Part shown: one piece after another, positions 1 to 12,314 of the stretch
Layout: the number at the start of each line of letters is the position of its first letter
Position numbering within the stretch: the first letter of the stretch is position 1
Made by a program: the position numbers and the translations under genes
DNA from: Isohypsibius dastychi
Lineage: Eukaryota; Tardigrada; Eutardigrada; Parachela; Isohypsibiidae
Length of the DNA stretch: 31,541 nucleotides
Direction: 5' to 3'
Assembly (NCBI GenBank): GCA_034696485.1
Contig: JAQIWT010000148.1
Location: forward strand, 1 to 31,541
The notes under the pieces: generated by a model
Seen by the model: only the letters and a program-made list of their open reading frames with translations
What the model was told of the DNA's origin: nothing
The model's database searches: none

Positions 1-760
1 ATTATGGCAAAATTGAAGTTTTCTCTTGGGTAATTGCTTCAACCTACCTACTGTAGCGCGAGTTTCGAATTCTGAATAACGAACTCAGTCGAGTCGTTCG
101 CTTCGCGCGGCCCGAAGGGGCGCGTTTGGCTTGTATACCTGAATCTAACCCGGTCTATTTGAAGTTGTCCCAGAAACCCGTTCGTGACTTGCGCTAGGAG
201 ATATTCACCTTGAATAACAAATTTCTTGAATTTTTTTACATGTTTGTCACTGAAACTCTTGGGTCAGCTAATTCCTCACGAAGGTCATTCAGAATCAGAT
301 TAATGGTCTAAAACACATAATTTTCCGATCTTTTCTGGCTCTTGTACACACGCACGATCGTTAGAATCACCAGTTCACAACGGCAATGCCGTTCCGGGTG
401 GGATCAAATCTTCAGAATAACAGTTTTATAGCTGAATGCCCAGTCGGCAAATAGACATCGAAAGTCCTTGGTATGCTCACTGACAAACAGCATTTCTTGT
501 TTCCTTCGGAATGAACTAATGGTCATGATCTAGTTCTGTTTCATTATACTTTGAGTTATGAACGGGAATGACATTGCTGCGTCAGTTTCTCTTGACTACG
601 GAGTCTTTTCACGTGGACCATCGTTTTGCCGGTTGAAGACCAGCATCATCTCCAAACGCTGATCACTGTTTGGACCGGACCTGCCAACTTCCTGGAGATT
701 TGCCGGTAACTCTAAAGGTCGTAGGTCCAGAAAAATCTGATTTGTTCGGAATCATACGCC
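1..760. other. Gene-free left flank
   Basis: I see no supportable gene here. Short open frames lack homology, splice logic or codon character. The stretch just before 761 presumably holds the promoter and 5' UTR of the GPCR at 761, but I could not place a TATA box. Confidence 0.5.
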
Positions 761-1773
761 ATGATGGCCAACAATTCTACATCTTTCATCGCATCAAACT
801 TGACCTTTATCAGCACGTTATCGGACCACTACATCAATCGGATCGTCTTCGCTTCACTCAACGTTGCGATTTGTCTGGCTAGCGCCATACTCAGCCTCAT
901 CCTTTTCGCTGTTATAACCTCGACTAAACGGCTTCGAGAGGGCTGTGGAATTTTGGTTGCATATCTGACATTTCTCGATTTTCTTGCTTGCGGAATTCAC
1001 ACCCCACTCAACATTATCCGCTCGGTTCGTGAACTCCAAACGGGCGTGAGGCAAGCTAGATCGTACTGTATCGCTGCTAACTATCTCTTCACCGCGACGA
1101 CATTTGCCATATCGTGGACAGGATTGGCCCTTGCAGTTAGTCGCTTTTACGCAACATTCCAAGAAGCCAACCAGGCGGTGTGGAAAAACACTCGATTTAA
1201 TCTTTTAATGGTTTTTGTCACCACTCTGATCGGACACTGCATCCCAATGGCTTATCTTTTCGGTTTCGGTGCATACTATGATGAACTACCGCCAACCTTT
1301 GTGTGCAGACTGATCACAACTGACACAGCAAAACGTCACGCAGTTACGGCGATGGGATGGTACTTTCCAATCGCCCTGACCGGAGTTATCTACGTGTCAA
1401 CATGCGTCAAATTATGCCATTCGGGAATCTGTCGTCCTGTTGGACCGTTTGTTCTAGGATCCGGACGTCGCGCTCGCCGCCGAGTCAACATCACTATAAT
1501 GCTGACTGCCAGTGTTATGTGGTTGATCATTTGCCATGTACCGGTTCTTGTGACACGAGGTGTTGTGGATTTGCCTTTCTTGGTACAGCAGATTTGTGCC
1601 CTAATTTTGGGAGTCGCCTATGCCGGATCACCGGTAAGTTCGGCAAACAGAAGCTTCGTGATTTTGAACATCGACTTGACTGCATGTCTTTTCAGGTTAT
1701 TTTCCTACTGTTGAACCGTGACTACCAACAGGCGGTAATCAGGATTGTTAGTAGGATGAGGACTGTTTTCTAA
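761..1773 (+). CDS. Orphan rhodopsin-type G protein-coupled receptor, copy 1
   Basis: Seven-pass plasma-membrane receptor; ligand unknown. Two exons, 761-1633 and 1696-1773, joined in phase 0 across a 62-nt GTAAGT...TTTCAG intron, giving 315 residues. The N-terminal tail has Asn-X-Ser/Thr sites (NNST, NLT). TM1 lies around residues 28-50 and is followed by a short basic loop (TKRLREG). TM3 ends in SRF where the family usually has DRY. TM6 reads WLIICHVP, a variant of CWxP. TM7 has SPVIF instead of NPxxY and leads into a helix-8-like LLNRDYQQAV. Cysteines at the top of TM3 (SYC) and in extracellular loop 2 (FVC) fit the usual disulfide. The start is the first of two adjacent ATGs. The second receptor in this window (10640) has its intron at the equivalent place. 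The family assignment is firm; the subfamily is not. Confidence 0.85.
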
Positions 1774-1854
1774 ATCTTGAAGAAAAGCAGCTAGCTTCCA
1801 CATCTGAAGATTCATCGCGTCTTCATTGCATATCATGATGTGGCACACCTGTAG

Positions 1855-1928
1855 CCGGAAAGATAGTTGCGCGCAACTAGCAACTACAACTACTGTACTT
1901 GCCGGTGCATTCCGGCAAGATAGTTGCG
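1855..1928. repeat. Short direct and inverted repeats
   Basis: Two 17-nt copies, 1855-1871 and 1912-1928, match at 16 positions. The second copy begins with CCGGCAAG, which pairs with CTTGCCGG at 1898-1905 to make an 8-bp stem with a 6-nt loop. GTTGCGCGCAAC at 1866-1877 is a perfect 12-nt palindrome. They lie in the likely 3' UTR of GPCR 1. Function unknown. Confidence 0.6.
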
Positions 1929-1991
1929 TGCTGTGAGATTGACTTACCACAGAGATCGACAAAGCTAAAACGTGTAGTCTGGTGTCTCATT

Positions 1992-1997
1992 AATAAA
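1992..1997 (+). terminator. Polyadenylation signal, GPCR 1
   Basis: AATAAA about 220 nt after the stop codon of the receptor at 761-1773. It is the first canonical hexamer downstream on that strand. Confidence 0.5.
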
Positions 1998-2861
1998 AAT
2001 TAGCGCCACTTTGCTTCGTAAGATTACACATCTTCATTTTACACGTCGGAATTTCTTTGGAATCGAAGCTGCTAACTTAACACATACCTTTATTTTTCGT
2101 AATATTACACAGTTTTCCGGAGGCTTTTCAACACTGACCTTCAGTGTGACCGCTATATACATGTATTTTCTTGGAGACTGGTTAATAGCGGTAAAAGCCT
2201 TTAGGCTTCATTCCGAGCTTACTTTTGCCAATACTTAACCTAAAAATAAAAAGTCTATGTCAAACGATCGGGTATGACATCAGAATAAAGTGGACGAAGA
2301 ATAATTTTGCAATTCCAGTTCTGAAATTTTTTATTGACCAACAACTCAAGGTCATCAGCAAGAAAAAGTTCATTCTTTCGCCAAATAACATTTTTGAATT
2401 ACACATGCAATGCAATCTTAATGAAATGATTTGCAATCGATAGACCTGAAATCGTATTACAGTTGATAAGCTTTTGTGAAGGTTCTTTAAGAAACTTGAA
2501 TTTTCGGATAGATAAAGCCAAGTTTCATTTTAGAGTTCAAACGAAATTACGAAAACTCAAGGACAAAGTTTTGACTAGCAACCCATCAGAGGGATAAGAT
2601 ATTTCGGAGTTGACCTTTCCACCATAGTTTAAACTTTAAACTGGCCTGTGCCTTAAGCATGGGATCTTTCCTTATGAAGCCAAAGAAAAAAAATAAAATT
2701 AACCTCTCTCATGAATTTAGTAAAAAGCCTCCGGACGTCGTGAGTAGCACGAGCGGGTTGCACAGCAATTTTTTTTTACATCGCTGGATCCGAGTTTTAG
2801 TCAGATGAATTCAGCAGGGTAAAATCTCCAAAAGTACTAACATCACATAACTAATAACCAC

Positions 2862-2882
2862 GGTCATTAGTAACTAATGACC
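2862..2882. repeat. 21-nt near-perfect palindrome
   Basis: Arms GGTCATTAGT (2862-2871) and ACTAATGACC (2873-2882) are exact reverse complements around one central base. The site lies beyond the polyadenylation signal of the minus-strand peptide gene. It could be a dimeric transcription-factor site or chance. Confidence 0.6.
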
Positions 2883-2914
2883 ACGAGCTAAAAGGCCTGG
2901 CTTTGTCTACGTGT

Positions 2915-2920
2915 TTTATT
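2915..2920 (-). terminator. Polyadenylation signal, defensin-like gene
   Basis: AATAAA on the minus strand, about 85 nt past the TAA of the 3005-3313 gene. With the TATA box upstream it frames a compact transcript. Confidence 0.55.
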
Positions 2921-3004
2921 CAAAAACAAGATGAAATGCAGCCTTGGGTGCGTAGATTGACGTTCGTAGGGAATCATAGCACTGCAGTGTTGGAAACTAA
3001 CTCG

Positions 3005-3313
3005 TTACGATTCACAAGTACAGATTTTCTGCTCAAAAGAATAAGTGCAAACACCCGCGTTTGAGTTCTCACGGTGACACTCGTTGGCACAATCACTGGC
3101 TGAGCTGCTGGTGCACTCGTAACGAAACCCCACAAGAGCAGTCCCAAGCCCGATTGTTACATTGGGCTGGTTTGCTGTTCCATCGGCTGATATGGGGGTC
3201 AACGTCTGCAAAATATCAAAGGCTGATTGATATTTCCGATCAGCGTGAGATGTAGATGGAACACAAACCTGGACTAATAGCACGGAGATAATCAGGATCA
3301 CAATTCGGGACAT
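3005..3313 (-). CDS. Small secreted six-cysteine peptide, defensin-like (CS-alpha-beta spacing)
   Basis: Encodes 102 residues from one exon. The ATG at 3313 starts a clear signal peptide (MSRIVILIISVLLVQVCVPS) with likely cleavage after SHA. A linker of about 40 residues with one NVT glycosylation site follows. The C-terminal domain has exactly six cysteines spaced C-x7-C-x3-C-x9-C-x8-C-x1-C, with Gly-Val before the fourth. That C-x3-C ... G-x-C ... C-x-C pattern is the hallmark of the cysteine-stabilised alpha-beta fold of arthropod defensins and related peptides. An antimicrobial role is inference; a protease inhibitor or other secreted knotted peptide is possible. The open frame continues upstream of the ATG, but that part has no signal sequence and lies under the TATA region. 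A minus-strand TATA box and AATAAA support an independent gene. Confidence 0.65.
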   Translation of the reverse strand: MSRIVILIISVLLVQVCVPSTSHADRKYQSAFDILQTLTPISADGTANQPNVTIGLGTALVGFRYECTSSSASDCANECHRENSNAGVCTYSFEQKICTCES

Positions 3314-3430
3314 TATTTGCGAACTGAGTGAACCACAACTGAGACAATAGTCAAGATAAAGTTTTATCGAGAAACCTGAACGTGTCGAGTCAAGAACCGA
3401 ATCAAAATTGGTGATCACGGAGCAGAACTG

Positions 3431-3440
3431 GGTTTTTATA
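3431..3440 (-). promoter_or_regulatory. TATA box of the defensin-like gene
   Basis: TATAAAAACC on the minus strand, about 120 nt upstream of the ATG at 3313. A start about 30 nt downstream would leave a 5' UTR of roughly 90 nt. Confidence 0.5.
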
Positions 3441-3668
3441 CCACAGCATTGCATTATCCTGAGAAAACAAATTCCACGCAGACAGGCCTTTGAGCGAGAA
3501 ATGTAGTGTTTGTCACACCGTAATCGCTTCTTAATCACAAAAAAAACCGGAAACCAGGAAAAACAAAGTTGAGTACAATGAGAGGTGCGTTACACAAATA
3601 TCTCTAGGATATTTTGCAGGTAAGAAAATTTGCAGCAGTGACTGGAAACAGTTCTGCCTTCAGAACTT

Positions 3669-5287
3669 TCATGCTTCACGCGGAGTTACTGTCTCGTGCA
3701 AGTTGACCTCGGTTTTCTTTGGCATATCAGTCAAATCCCTGTGATGAAAACAGGATCTGATGCGCTTCGTTAAAGCAGCAAGTTCTAAAAGATCGTCCGG
3801 TATCACAACCACAAGAAAGGCAATAGCAATCAGAACCGTCCCGATTATCTGTGAAATCTGGATTGTAACTCCACGGACCCCCGCATCAAGTCCTGCAAAA
3901 ATCAAAAATTATTCAGCCCGAACGTGAGCCATTTGTGAGCTGGATACCTGTATTAGCCACCATGATTAGAAGCTCACTCAATGACATGAAAAACGGATTG
4001 GCCAACACCAAGCCATACCCATACATCATGGCTGCCACTGAAAAAATTTAAACAATGTGGCCTTTAGGATAAGTGTTATGAAGTGTAGGCAGGATACATC
4101 TCACCTGAAGAGCATATCCATGCGCCAAACAGAATCCCGTATGGCAAAAGTCGAATGTCATAGACTTCCACGCCAGTTAGCTTCAGAATGACGGGCACTG
4201 GCCAGAACACCAGGCACATTAACAGAAACATACCAGAAACTGCGAAAGAAACTTGACCGAAATCTCCTTTCGGAAAAGCCTTTTTGAAGCATAACTGGAA
4301 AAATCAAGAATTTTAAATCCAAGGTATATCAAAAAAATTTGTTTTGTTTCTGTGAAAAGGAAAGTCACAAATTACTTGATACGACGACAGACAGAGATCC
4401 GAAGCGAGAACACATATGATGCCGGTCACCGAACTTGACGTAACTGTTCTAGCAAACTGGTCATAAGTTATCAAGCCAACGCCGGTGAACGCAACCAGAA
4501 CAAAAGCTATCTGAAACATTACCACTCGGCTCAATGAGAAAATGATTGATGTAGTTGCAACGCTGGTCTGTTATATACCTTAATAATGAGAGCTGGTTGC
4601 CGGAGAAAAATGCACGAGAAAAGATATGATGTGGCCACAGCAGGTGCGCTTAATGCAGTTGCCACCGAGGCAGACAAGTTGGCCATCGAAAGTGTGAACA
4701 GGATCTGGACGGCCAAATTGAAAATCGTTGGTGGGAAGAATCGGAACAAAACAACTCTCCAAGTCAATCCATTCTCTCCTAAAATCAGTTTGCATCGACT
4801 GAAAAGACAACAGCTTTAAACGCAAGGATGACAGAGTTAGGGAGACATCCTTACTTCCAAGTTCTGGAAAAGTTCAGATCTCTTCTTCGCACCAGCTTGG
4901 TGATGGTGTTTCCGAAGAAGTAGAATGTGAGTGCCTGAGCTCGGAACATCATTTTTATCATTGTGAAAAGATACGGCGCTCGGAAATGGAGATCCGGGTT
5001 GGCGAATGCCAGGTTGGTCAGCTGGGCTGCTGCAGTTCCTAAGGTGACGTACAGGAGCAGCATGACCACGGATAAAATCCAGTTCTTTCTGTTGGTTCTG
5101 GACTCGGAATGTGATGTGTGATCATTGTTGGCGTTTTTCACAATTGGTGGGAATGATTCCGGTATCGCAGTTTCCTCTGCACAAGCAACTCATGAATAAG
5201 CAGGCTATGCAGTTGAGTGATAATGTTAAACGAACCTGGTTCCAAATGGCCTGACTGAACGGCGGGATCCGCATTATTTTCAAGCAT
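3669..5287 (-). CDS. SLC35F3/F4-like multi-pass solute transporter
   Basis: Drug/metabolite-transporter superfamily membrane protein, closest by eye to the SLC35F3/F4 (putative thiamine transporter) group; the substrate is not provable here. Seven exons: 5287-5236, 5176-4855, 4798-4579, 4510-4376, 4294-4105, 4037-3948, 3892-3669. All are GT-AG and phases agree, giving 410 residues. Order: polar N-terminus; TM1 (WILSVVMLLLYVTLG); a HFRAPYLFTMIK segment like the HAPYF(V/M)TW region of the family; a pair ending NLSASVATALSAPAVATSYL, the family SASxxTAL signature; IAFVLVAFTGVGLITY; an IRLLPYGILFGAW helix; a final pair around QIIGTVLIAIAFLVVV; and a charged cytosolic tail. The first exon supplies an ATG; later in-frame starts would delete TM1. 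It is divergent from the dihydropyrimidinase gene across about 630 bp. Confidence 0.85.
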
Positions 5288-5914
5288 CTTCAAGATGAGG
5301 AAACAATCATATGGTGCAGTGCGTTCGTTTGGATATTACATGACTTGAAAACGACAGATGTGATGGCAAAAGGTACGATGGAGTCTCATTCTGACAAAAC
5401 GAAGTAGCGGTTGAGTAATGATCTAGTTCGACGCGCAGTCTTCAGTTGCATTCCGATCCACGCTGAAAATGTCAAGCCCACACCACTTTGTATCTGAGTG
5501 GCCATGCATGCTTTACTGACCGCATGCTATTTGGCGCTATACCCCCCACCCCCCCCCCCCCCCAATAGCTTGCTCGAGTTACTATGTTCTCAGAATATTC
5601 ACCATGATTCATTCTTTCATTTATCTTCTATGGACAGATGCATGTTCCGTCTGAAGAGCGTACCTTGAAAAAAAAGAGAGATAAACAACAATCCACGTTA
5701 TTAACGCTGACCAAGGTGATATCGGACTTTGCTGATTATCGCAATCTCCCACATGGTTTGATTAATGACCGATAAAGCTTATCTTTTCTAAGCATCCCTT
5801 CGGTTTTCTCTACTCTGAATGAAAGAAGAATACCTGTTCACTCTTTTGACCAAACTTATCTTCGTTCCAGAAGTCACTTTATTTTGCTCAGAAAACTCTA
5901 TCCACCTTCGAAAA
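5288..5914. promoter_or_regulatory. Divergent intergenic region, transporter / dihydropyrimidinase
   Basis: The 627 bp between the start codons of two oppositely directed genes must hold both promoters. I see no clear TATA box. It contains the poly-C tract at 5542-5563. An in-frame ATG at 5819 could extend the dihydropyrimidinase by 32 residues, but that extension has no family counterpart. Confidence 0.45.
5542..5563 (+). repeat. Poly-C homopolymer tract
   Basis: Six C, one A, then fifteen C. Such a run is prone to slippage and to sequencing-length errors, and on the minus strand it is a G-run able to form quadruplex-type structure. Confidence 0.9.
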
Positions 5915-7909
<1,995 letters not shown>

Positions 7910-8181
7910 ATTCAAAGCGGCCACACCGAGAACTTTGCAATGCATTTGTTTATCTCGAGTGAATTTGTAAACTTGAACTCTTTCTTGTCAGCATTTAATT
8001 TCAAAAAGAGGCACGTGAACATCGCAAAATAATTCCACTGGGAAACCGACATTTTTAACCAGAAACCCTCGGCATCACGTTGTAGATCAAAATTGTGCTA
8101 GAAAAAGGAACCCTCAAAAACACAAAGAGCTGAATTCTGAGGACGATGTAAGGCTGAAGAGAATCCTATTTGAAAATGTAT

Positions 8182-9207
8182 TCAGGCCGAGCTCCGATGT
8201 TCATTAGTTTCCTGTTCCTGCATTTTGGCACGCTTGCTAGTCTTATCCGCTTTCTTGTGGGTCCCATCGCTATCATCCCCAATAAGATCACGGAAAGTGA
8301 CAATGATACATGTCATATTATCCATACTTCCACCATCTTTTCCATCCTCCCTCTCCGAAATAATGTGCTCAAACAGCGACTCACAGATCTTCGACAAAGA
8401 CACACCCGGTTTCAGTCGTTTTCTCACGAAATCCACAACAGCCTGACTGGACATAGCCCCCCAGATTCCATCACATGCAAGCACCATAAACTCATGCTCA
8501 TCCGTCAAACGAAGCGTTCTGATTTCTGGCTCAGGGCTGATCTTCTGCTCCGTTAAGTCAAGGTGTTCATTCAGCTTGAACCTGTGATCCCCCAAGGCAC
8601 GACTCATATTCAGTCCGTGATTTCCGCGGTCATCAGGGGGTACACGTCCGTTATGTGTGACCTTCCCTCCCGCTCTTTTGATTCGGGCCATTTCTTCGGG
8701 GTCTTTCGGTTTGTGGTTTCGAGACATCCTTATGGCTTTCCCATTTGCGCTGACAACACACCTAGAATCCCCAGCGTTGGCGCAGTATAGGACCCCATCT
8801 TTTATCAAAGCGACATTGGCCACTGCACCACAATCGTAACCAGGCACTTCGGTATTTCCGAAAATAGCGCGGAGTTCCTTGACAACTTCCGGCCGCCGAA
8901 GTCGCTCGTCGAATGTGATGAAGCCTTCTTTCAGAGCTTTCTTGTACTTGCCCAATTTGTAGCTTTTAAGCGATCTGATGTGATTCCCCAGATGTCTTGC
9001 GGAGTAACGAGCGACTTCGTCCCCACCATGCCCATCAAATACGGCGAATAACATGGCGTTATCCTGGTCGAATTCGGGATCGGCTAAATGAGCGTCTTCA
9101 TTGGCATCTCTCCAACCTTGCATTGAACTCGCACCGAAACGAATTCCGCCAGGGCCGGTGCCATCTTCAGAATCCTTGTCTTTCACAGGGGTGGACAGAT
9201 ATCCCAT
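8182..9207 (-). CDS. PP2C-type protein phosphatase, PPM1G-like
   Basis: Metal-dependent Ser/Thr phosphatase of 341 residues in one exon. Metal and core motifs are present: SSMQGWRDANEDAH, FAVFDGHGGDEVA, ANAGDSRCVVS, MSRALGDHRFK, VLACDGIWGAMSSQAVVDFV and SMDNMTCII. The MSSQ.VVDF and NAGDSRCVVS wording and the MG-YLS start are closest to PPM1G, but the long acidic insert of vertebrate PPM1G is absent. Gly2 makes N-myristoylation possible. YDCGAVANVAL replaces the usual SGTTAVVAL before the third core strand. The C-terminus is Lys/Glu-rich and may carry a basic nuclear-localisation stretch (KKADKTSKRAK). It is convergent with DPYS, about 270 bp apart. It is the only long intronless gene here. 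Confidence 0.88.
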   Translation of the reverse strand: MGYLSTPVKDKDSEDGTGPGGIRFGASSMQGWRDANEDAHLADPEFDQDNAMLFAVFDGHGGDEVARYSARHLGNHIRSLKSYKLGKYKKALKEGFITFDERLRRPEVVKELRAIFGNTEVPGYDCGAVANVALIKDGVLYCANAGDSRCVVSANGKAIRMSRNHKPKDPEEMARIKRAGGKVTHNGRVPPDDRGNHGLNMSRALGDHRFKLNEHLDLTEQKISPEPEIRTLRLTDEHEFMVLACDGIWGAMSSQAVVDFVRKRLKPGVSLSKICESLFEHIISEREDGKDGGSMDNMTCIIVTFRDLIGDDSDGTHKKADKTSKRAKMQEQETNEHRSSA

Positions 9208-10639
9208 TTTACACAGCCTTGGATTTTGATTTGTGAAAAAGATAAGATCGAGTGAAAATATGAGCGGTAAAAATAGACGAATGAATGGTGTGAGAAGCCA
9301 ACAAAGTTATCTATGCAAAACGGAAACAGCCAGTAGACAAGGCGCGTGTGTGGGAAATGTCCGCGTCATCACTACGTCCTGCTCACGCGCTACTTGGACT
9401 GTCTTGGCTGTAGTGACTGCGCCGTGCCCGTGCTCACGAAAAGTGTATCTCAGTAAACTGGGCAAAACCGACGGCTATCCGTTCTTACGGCCTACCATGT
9501 GTACTTGAGTAGACACTTTTGCTTTAGGATGAAAAATCATTACACGCAGAGTCATGAGGCAGTGAAGTGGAAGATTCATTCCTTTTGACCGACCCGTGAT
9601 TTTGATGCTGATTGGTGAACCGACGTGCTTAGAAACGAGGTTATGTTTTCAATACGAGTACGGTACCATGCTTGAACCTTCCCAGCTTGAGTGCTCCATG
9701 TTAATACACATGTCGCTTTGACATGGACACCGAGCTCTGTGACCTTCGGGCCGCGCTGGGGGGTTCATGATAGTCCGAAACAAATCTTCTACAGTGAATA
9801 GCAGGTCGCGCCGGCTGGCAGCTTGAACTGAATGATTAAAGTGCTTGCTTGCGATGCTGAGACATTGCCTCTGTTTTTTTCCTGTTTTTGTCGTTTGATG
9901 AGCTATAAGGTAAGTACTTCAACCTCATCATTGCTGTCCTTGATTTTTGTATTTTCCTGTGTGTTCTTTCTCTATCCACATCGTTTTACTTTCAGAAATA
10001 AAAGCATGGTGGATACAAGCCTAACTACTGTGTTGCTGTGCTACGGTAGATAGAAAGATCGCTCTGACTTTCAAAAGGCCGATCGGTCTGACATTGAATA
10101 GCTCGTTTTTTATAGATGGTGAATCGTGTCAGAAAACATCAGGGATTATTACCGCCCTTGGTGATCTGACACTGACACGTAACAAAACCGTCAACTGATA
10201 TTACTTTACATGCATTCTTAGCTAAAACAGCACATTGCCGTGGTCAGAATGTCTCATGAGTGGCTCATTCTCAAGGAAAACAATTTCTCAAATGCTTGGT
10301 TTCAATATAGTACAACCAGCTGGCTAAACAGCTCGATCGATAGCGTTTGAATAAAACTCTCGTCTGGCTTCATCAACATAAGTATTTCTCTATTTCTTTA
10401 CACAGTTCTGGAATGAATGGTACCCAGAGGCTTTTCTTGTCTCCGGTGCCCTGGAAAACAAGGCGTACACTCAATGCCAGGCTTAAACAGGATCAGACCA
10501 GTCTCCAGCCATTTCCTTTAGTTGCCTTTCCGGAATGACGTCCAGTCGATTAAACTTTCAGAACTCATAAACTGCTCTCTCTTCATCAATGAACGGGTTG
10601 TTTCTTCAGATTCCATCATTCAGATTAAATTCGTGAGCA
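9208..10639. other. Intergenic region between PPM1G-like gene and GPCR 2
   Basis: About 1.4 kb between two divergent genes with no supportable coding gene. Open frames at 9233-9508 and 9832-10053 have low-complexity or unlikely compositions and no recognisable products. Both flanking promoters must lie here, but I could not place a core element. Confidence 0.45.
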
Positions 10640-11822
10640 ATGCGACGTCTTCGCTTTTTTGACCAGTGGACGCCTTCGTTGGACATGCAAAATGGCGGCA
10701 TTCAAGCAATCCATCAAGCACGTTCGTACAACCAATCAGGGGCACTGTTTGGACTCCGCTCCATGGCGCCATTCCAGATGGAAATATGGTATTCTGTGAC
10801 CATGACCTTGACCTTCCTGGCCGCCATTTTGTCCATCTTTCTTTTCCTCCTAATGGCAACTGACAAGCGTCTAAGAAGGGGCACCGGACTTCTAATAATG
10901 CACCAATTGTTCCTCGAATTTGTTCTCTCCGCGATTCTGTACTCTCTGAAAAACACAAATTCCTATGCTCTGTTTCATGGCGGAGATGAGTTAATTGACT
11001 GCGCGTATTGGAGTCTATTTGCACACGGAATCGGGAATGCTGATGCCTGGAATGCACTGTTCCTAGCTCTTAACCGGTACATCGCAATCTATCACGTCAA
11101 CCGTTACGCTTACATCAAAAGAACCCGAACCATCGTCATCCATATTTTACTCTCGTGGTTCCTCGGGTTCGTCAGCGAAGTGCAAGGGTTCTACGCTGAG
11201 GAAACCATGGCTGTCTCACTCCCGCTTGGAGATTGCAAAGTCAGGATTCTGAACGGTGTGACGTTCTGGATCGCCACCATTTTCGGGAATCTGATCCCAC
11301 TCTCAGTAGCGCTTATCATTTATCTTTTCATGATGGCGGATTCTACAATTAAAGATTGCAAGCACCGGAGCATGACGATTGATACGACTTTGCAGAAGAG
11401 AATTGCGAGGAGAGTCAGCTTGATGAGAACGCTTTTCGCGACCTTTCTGTGGATTTTGCTGTGCTACAAGCCCATGCCGTTGCTGCTGGCATTTTATCCG
11501 GAGCTTTTGCTGAACCCGCTAAATGGGTTAATGACGCGAACACTGATTCAGATTGGATCAATATCCACTACAGTAAGTCAGGCTCATTAACTGGCTTCCT
11601 CTATTCTGGATTTTCTATTTGCAGTCTGTTTTTGTGCTGTTGAACGCCGATTTTCGCACTGCCGGGAGGAGGTTCATTTGGAATGTTCTAGACTGCATTC
11701 ATAATGGATGTAATAAAAAAACCCTAATTAAAACGGACTCGTCATCTGCTGTGAGAACGGCGCACGGTTACCGACCTGGAATAATTCGGCAAGATTCTTT
11801 TTCGACCAGCATCGGTCTATAA
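10640..11822 (+). CDS. Orphan rhodopsin-type G protein-coupled receptor, copy 2
   Basis: Seven-pass receptor, ligand unknown. Exons 10640-11572 and 11625-11822 join in phase 0 over a 52-nt GTAAGT...TTGCAG intron, giving 376 residues. TM1 is around IWYSVTMTLTFLAAILSIFLF, followed by ATDKRLRRGTG, which resembles the TKRLREGCG loop of copy 1. TM3 ends ALNRYIAIY (NRY instead of DRY). TM6 has LWILLCYKP, a CWxP variant. The NPxxY site is replaced by TTSVF before LLNADFRTAGRRF. The tail after helix 8 is about 50 residues, Ser/Thr/Lys-rich, and could be phosphorylated. The first ATG gives a 47-residue extracellular tail with an NQS site; an ATG 42 codons later would shorten it. Overall identity to copy 1 is low, but loop 1, TM6 and the intron position agree. 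Confidence 0.85.
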
Positions 11823-12314
11823 AGCTTCGAATCACGTTGAACTGTTGAGCTTCCAGTCTGTAATCAATTCCTTCCAAGCACTCTGATCCATTAACGAATC
11901 AAAAACCCTTTTCAAAGCCGCAAGATTTTCCAAATGGACTGTGAAGAAAAAAACTCAGTGTTTACTCGAAGCTCACTTGTCAGTATCGTTTTTCTGATAC
12001 GGGGCTTTTGGAAATGAATTTGTTTTTTCAGTGTCATAAAACCTCATCAATGAGCACAAAAACAAACATTCTTTCCTGTCGCCACACGAGCGGACAGACG
12101 GATAGAATTTCTATGCCAACATTTCCAAACAGTCGTGAATTCATGCACCTCGTGATGTTTCCAAGTAAAACCAGAAAAATAGACCAGATTAGATTCGACA
12201 ATAATAAATTATCTCACTTTTCAAAAAAATATTAAAATTCGTCAACTGGGTCGGAGAAATCAGGTGTTGGAAAAGTGGAAACATGAGCTGGATTGGAGAA
12301 ACCTTGAAACATAA
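11823..12314. other. Convergent gap between GPCR 2 and MTHFD
   Basis: No coding gene seen. It holds the two 3' UTRs. An AATAAA on the plus strand at 12203-12208 lies about 380 nt after the GPCR 2 stop. Confidence 0.45.

Larger units (their letters stand above)
1774..3004. other. Gene-poor stretch between GPCR 1 and the defensin-like gene
   Basis: No supportable coding gene. It holds the presumed 3' UTR and AATAAA of GPCR 1, a cluster of short direct and inverted repeats (1855-1928), a 21-nt near-palindrome (2862-2882) and the AATAAA of the minus-strand peptide gene. Open frames of 70-85 codons have no recognisable products and look like chance. Confidence 0.5.

Noticed and set aside
5819-5914. 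Upstream in-frame ATG extending dihydropyrimidinase by 32 residues
   Set aside because: The extension has no counterpart in the family, and the ATG at 5915 matches the usual N-terminus.
9233-9508. 91-codon plus-strand frame after the PP2C gene
   Set aside because: Starts in the PP2C promoter region and has no homology, signal peptide or splice support.
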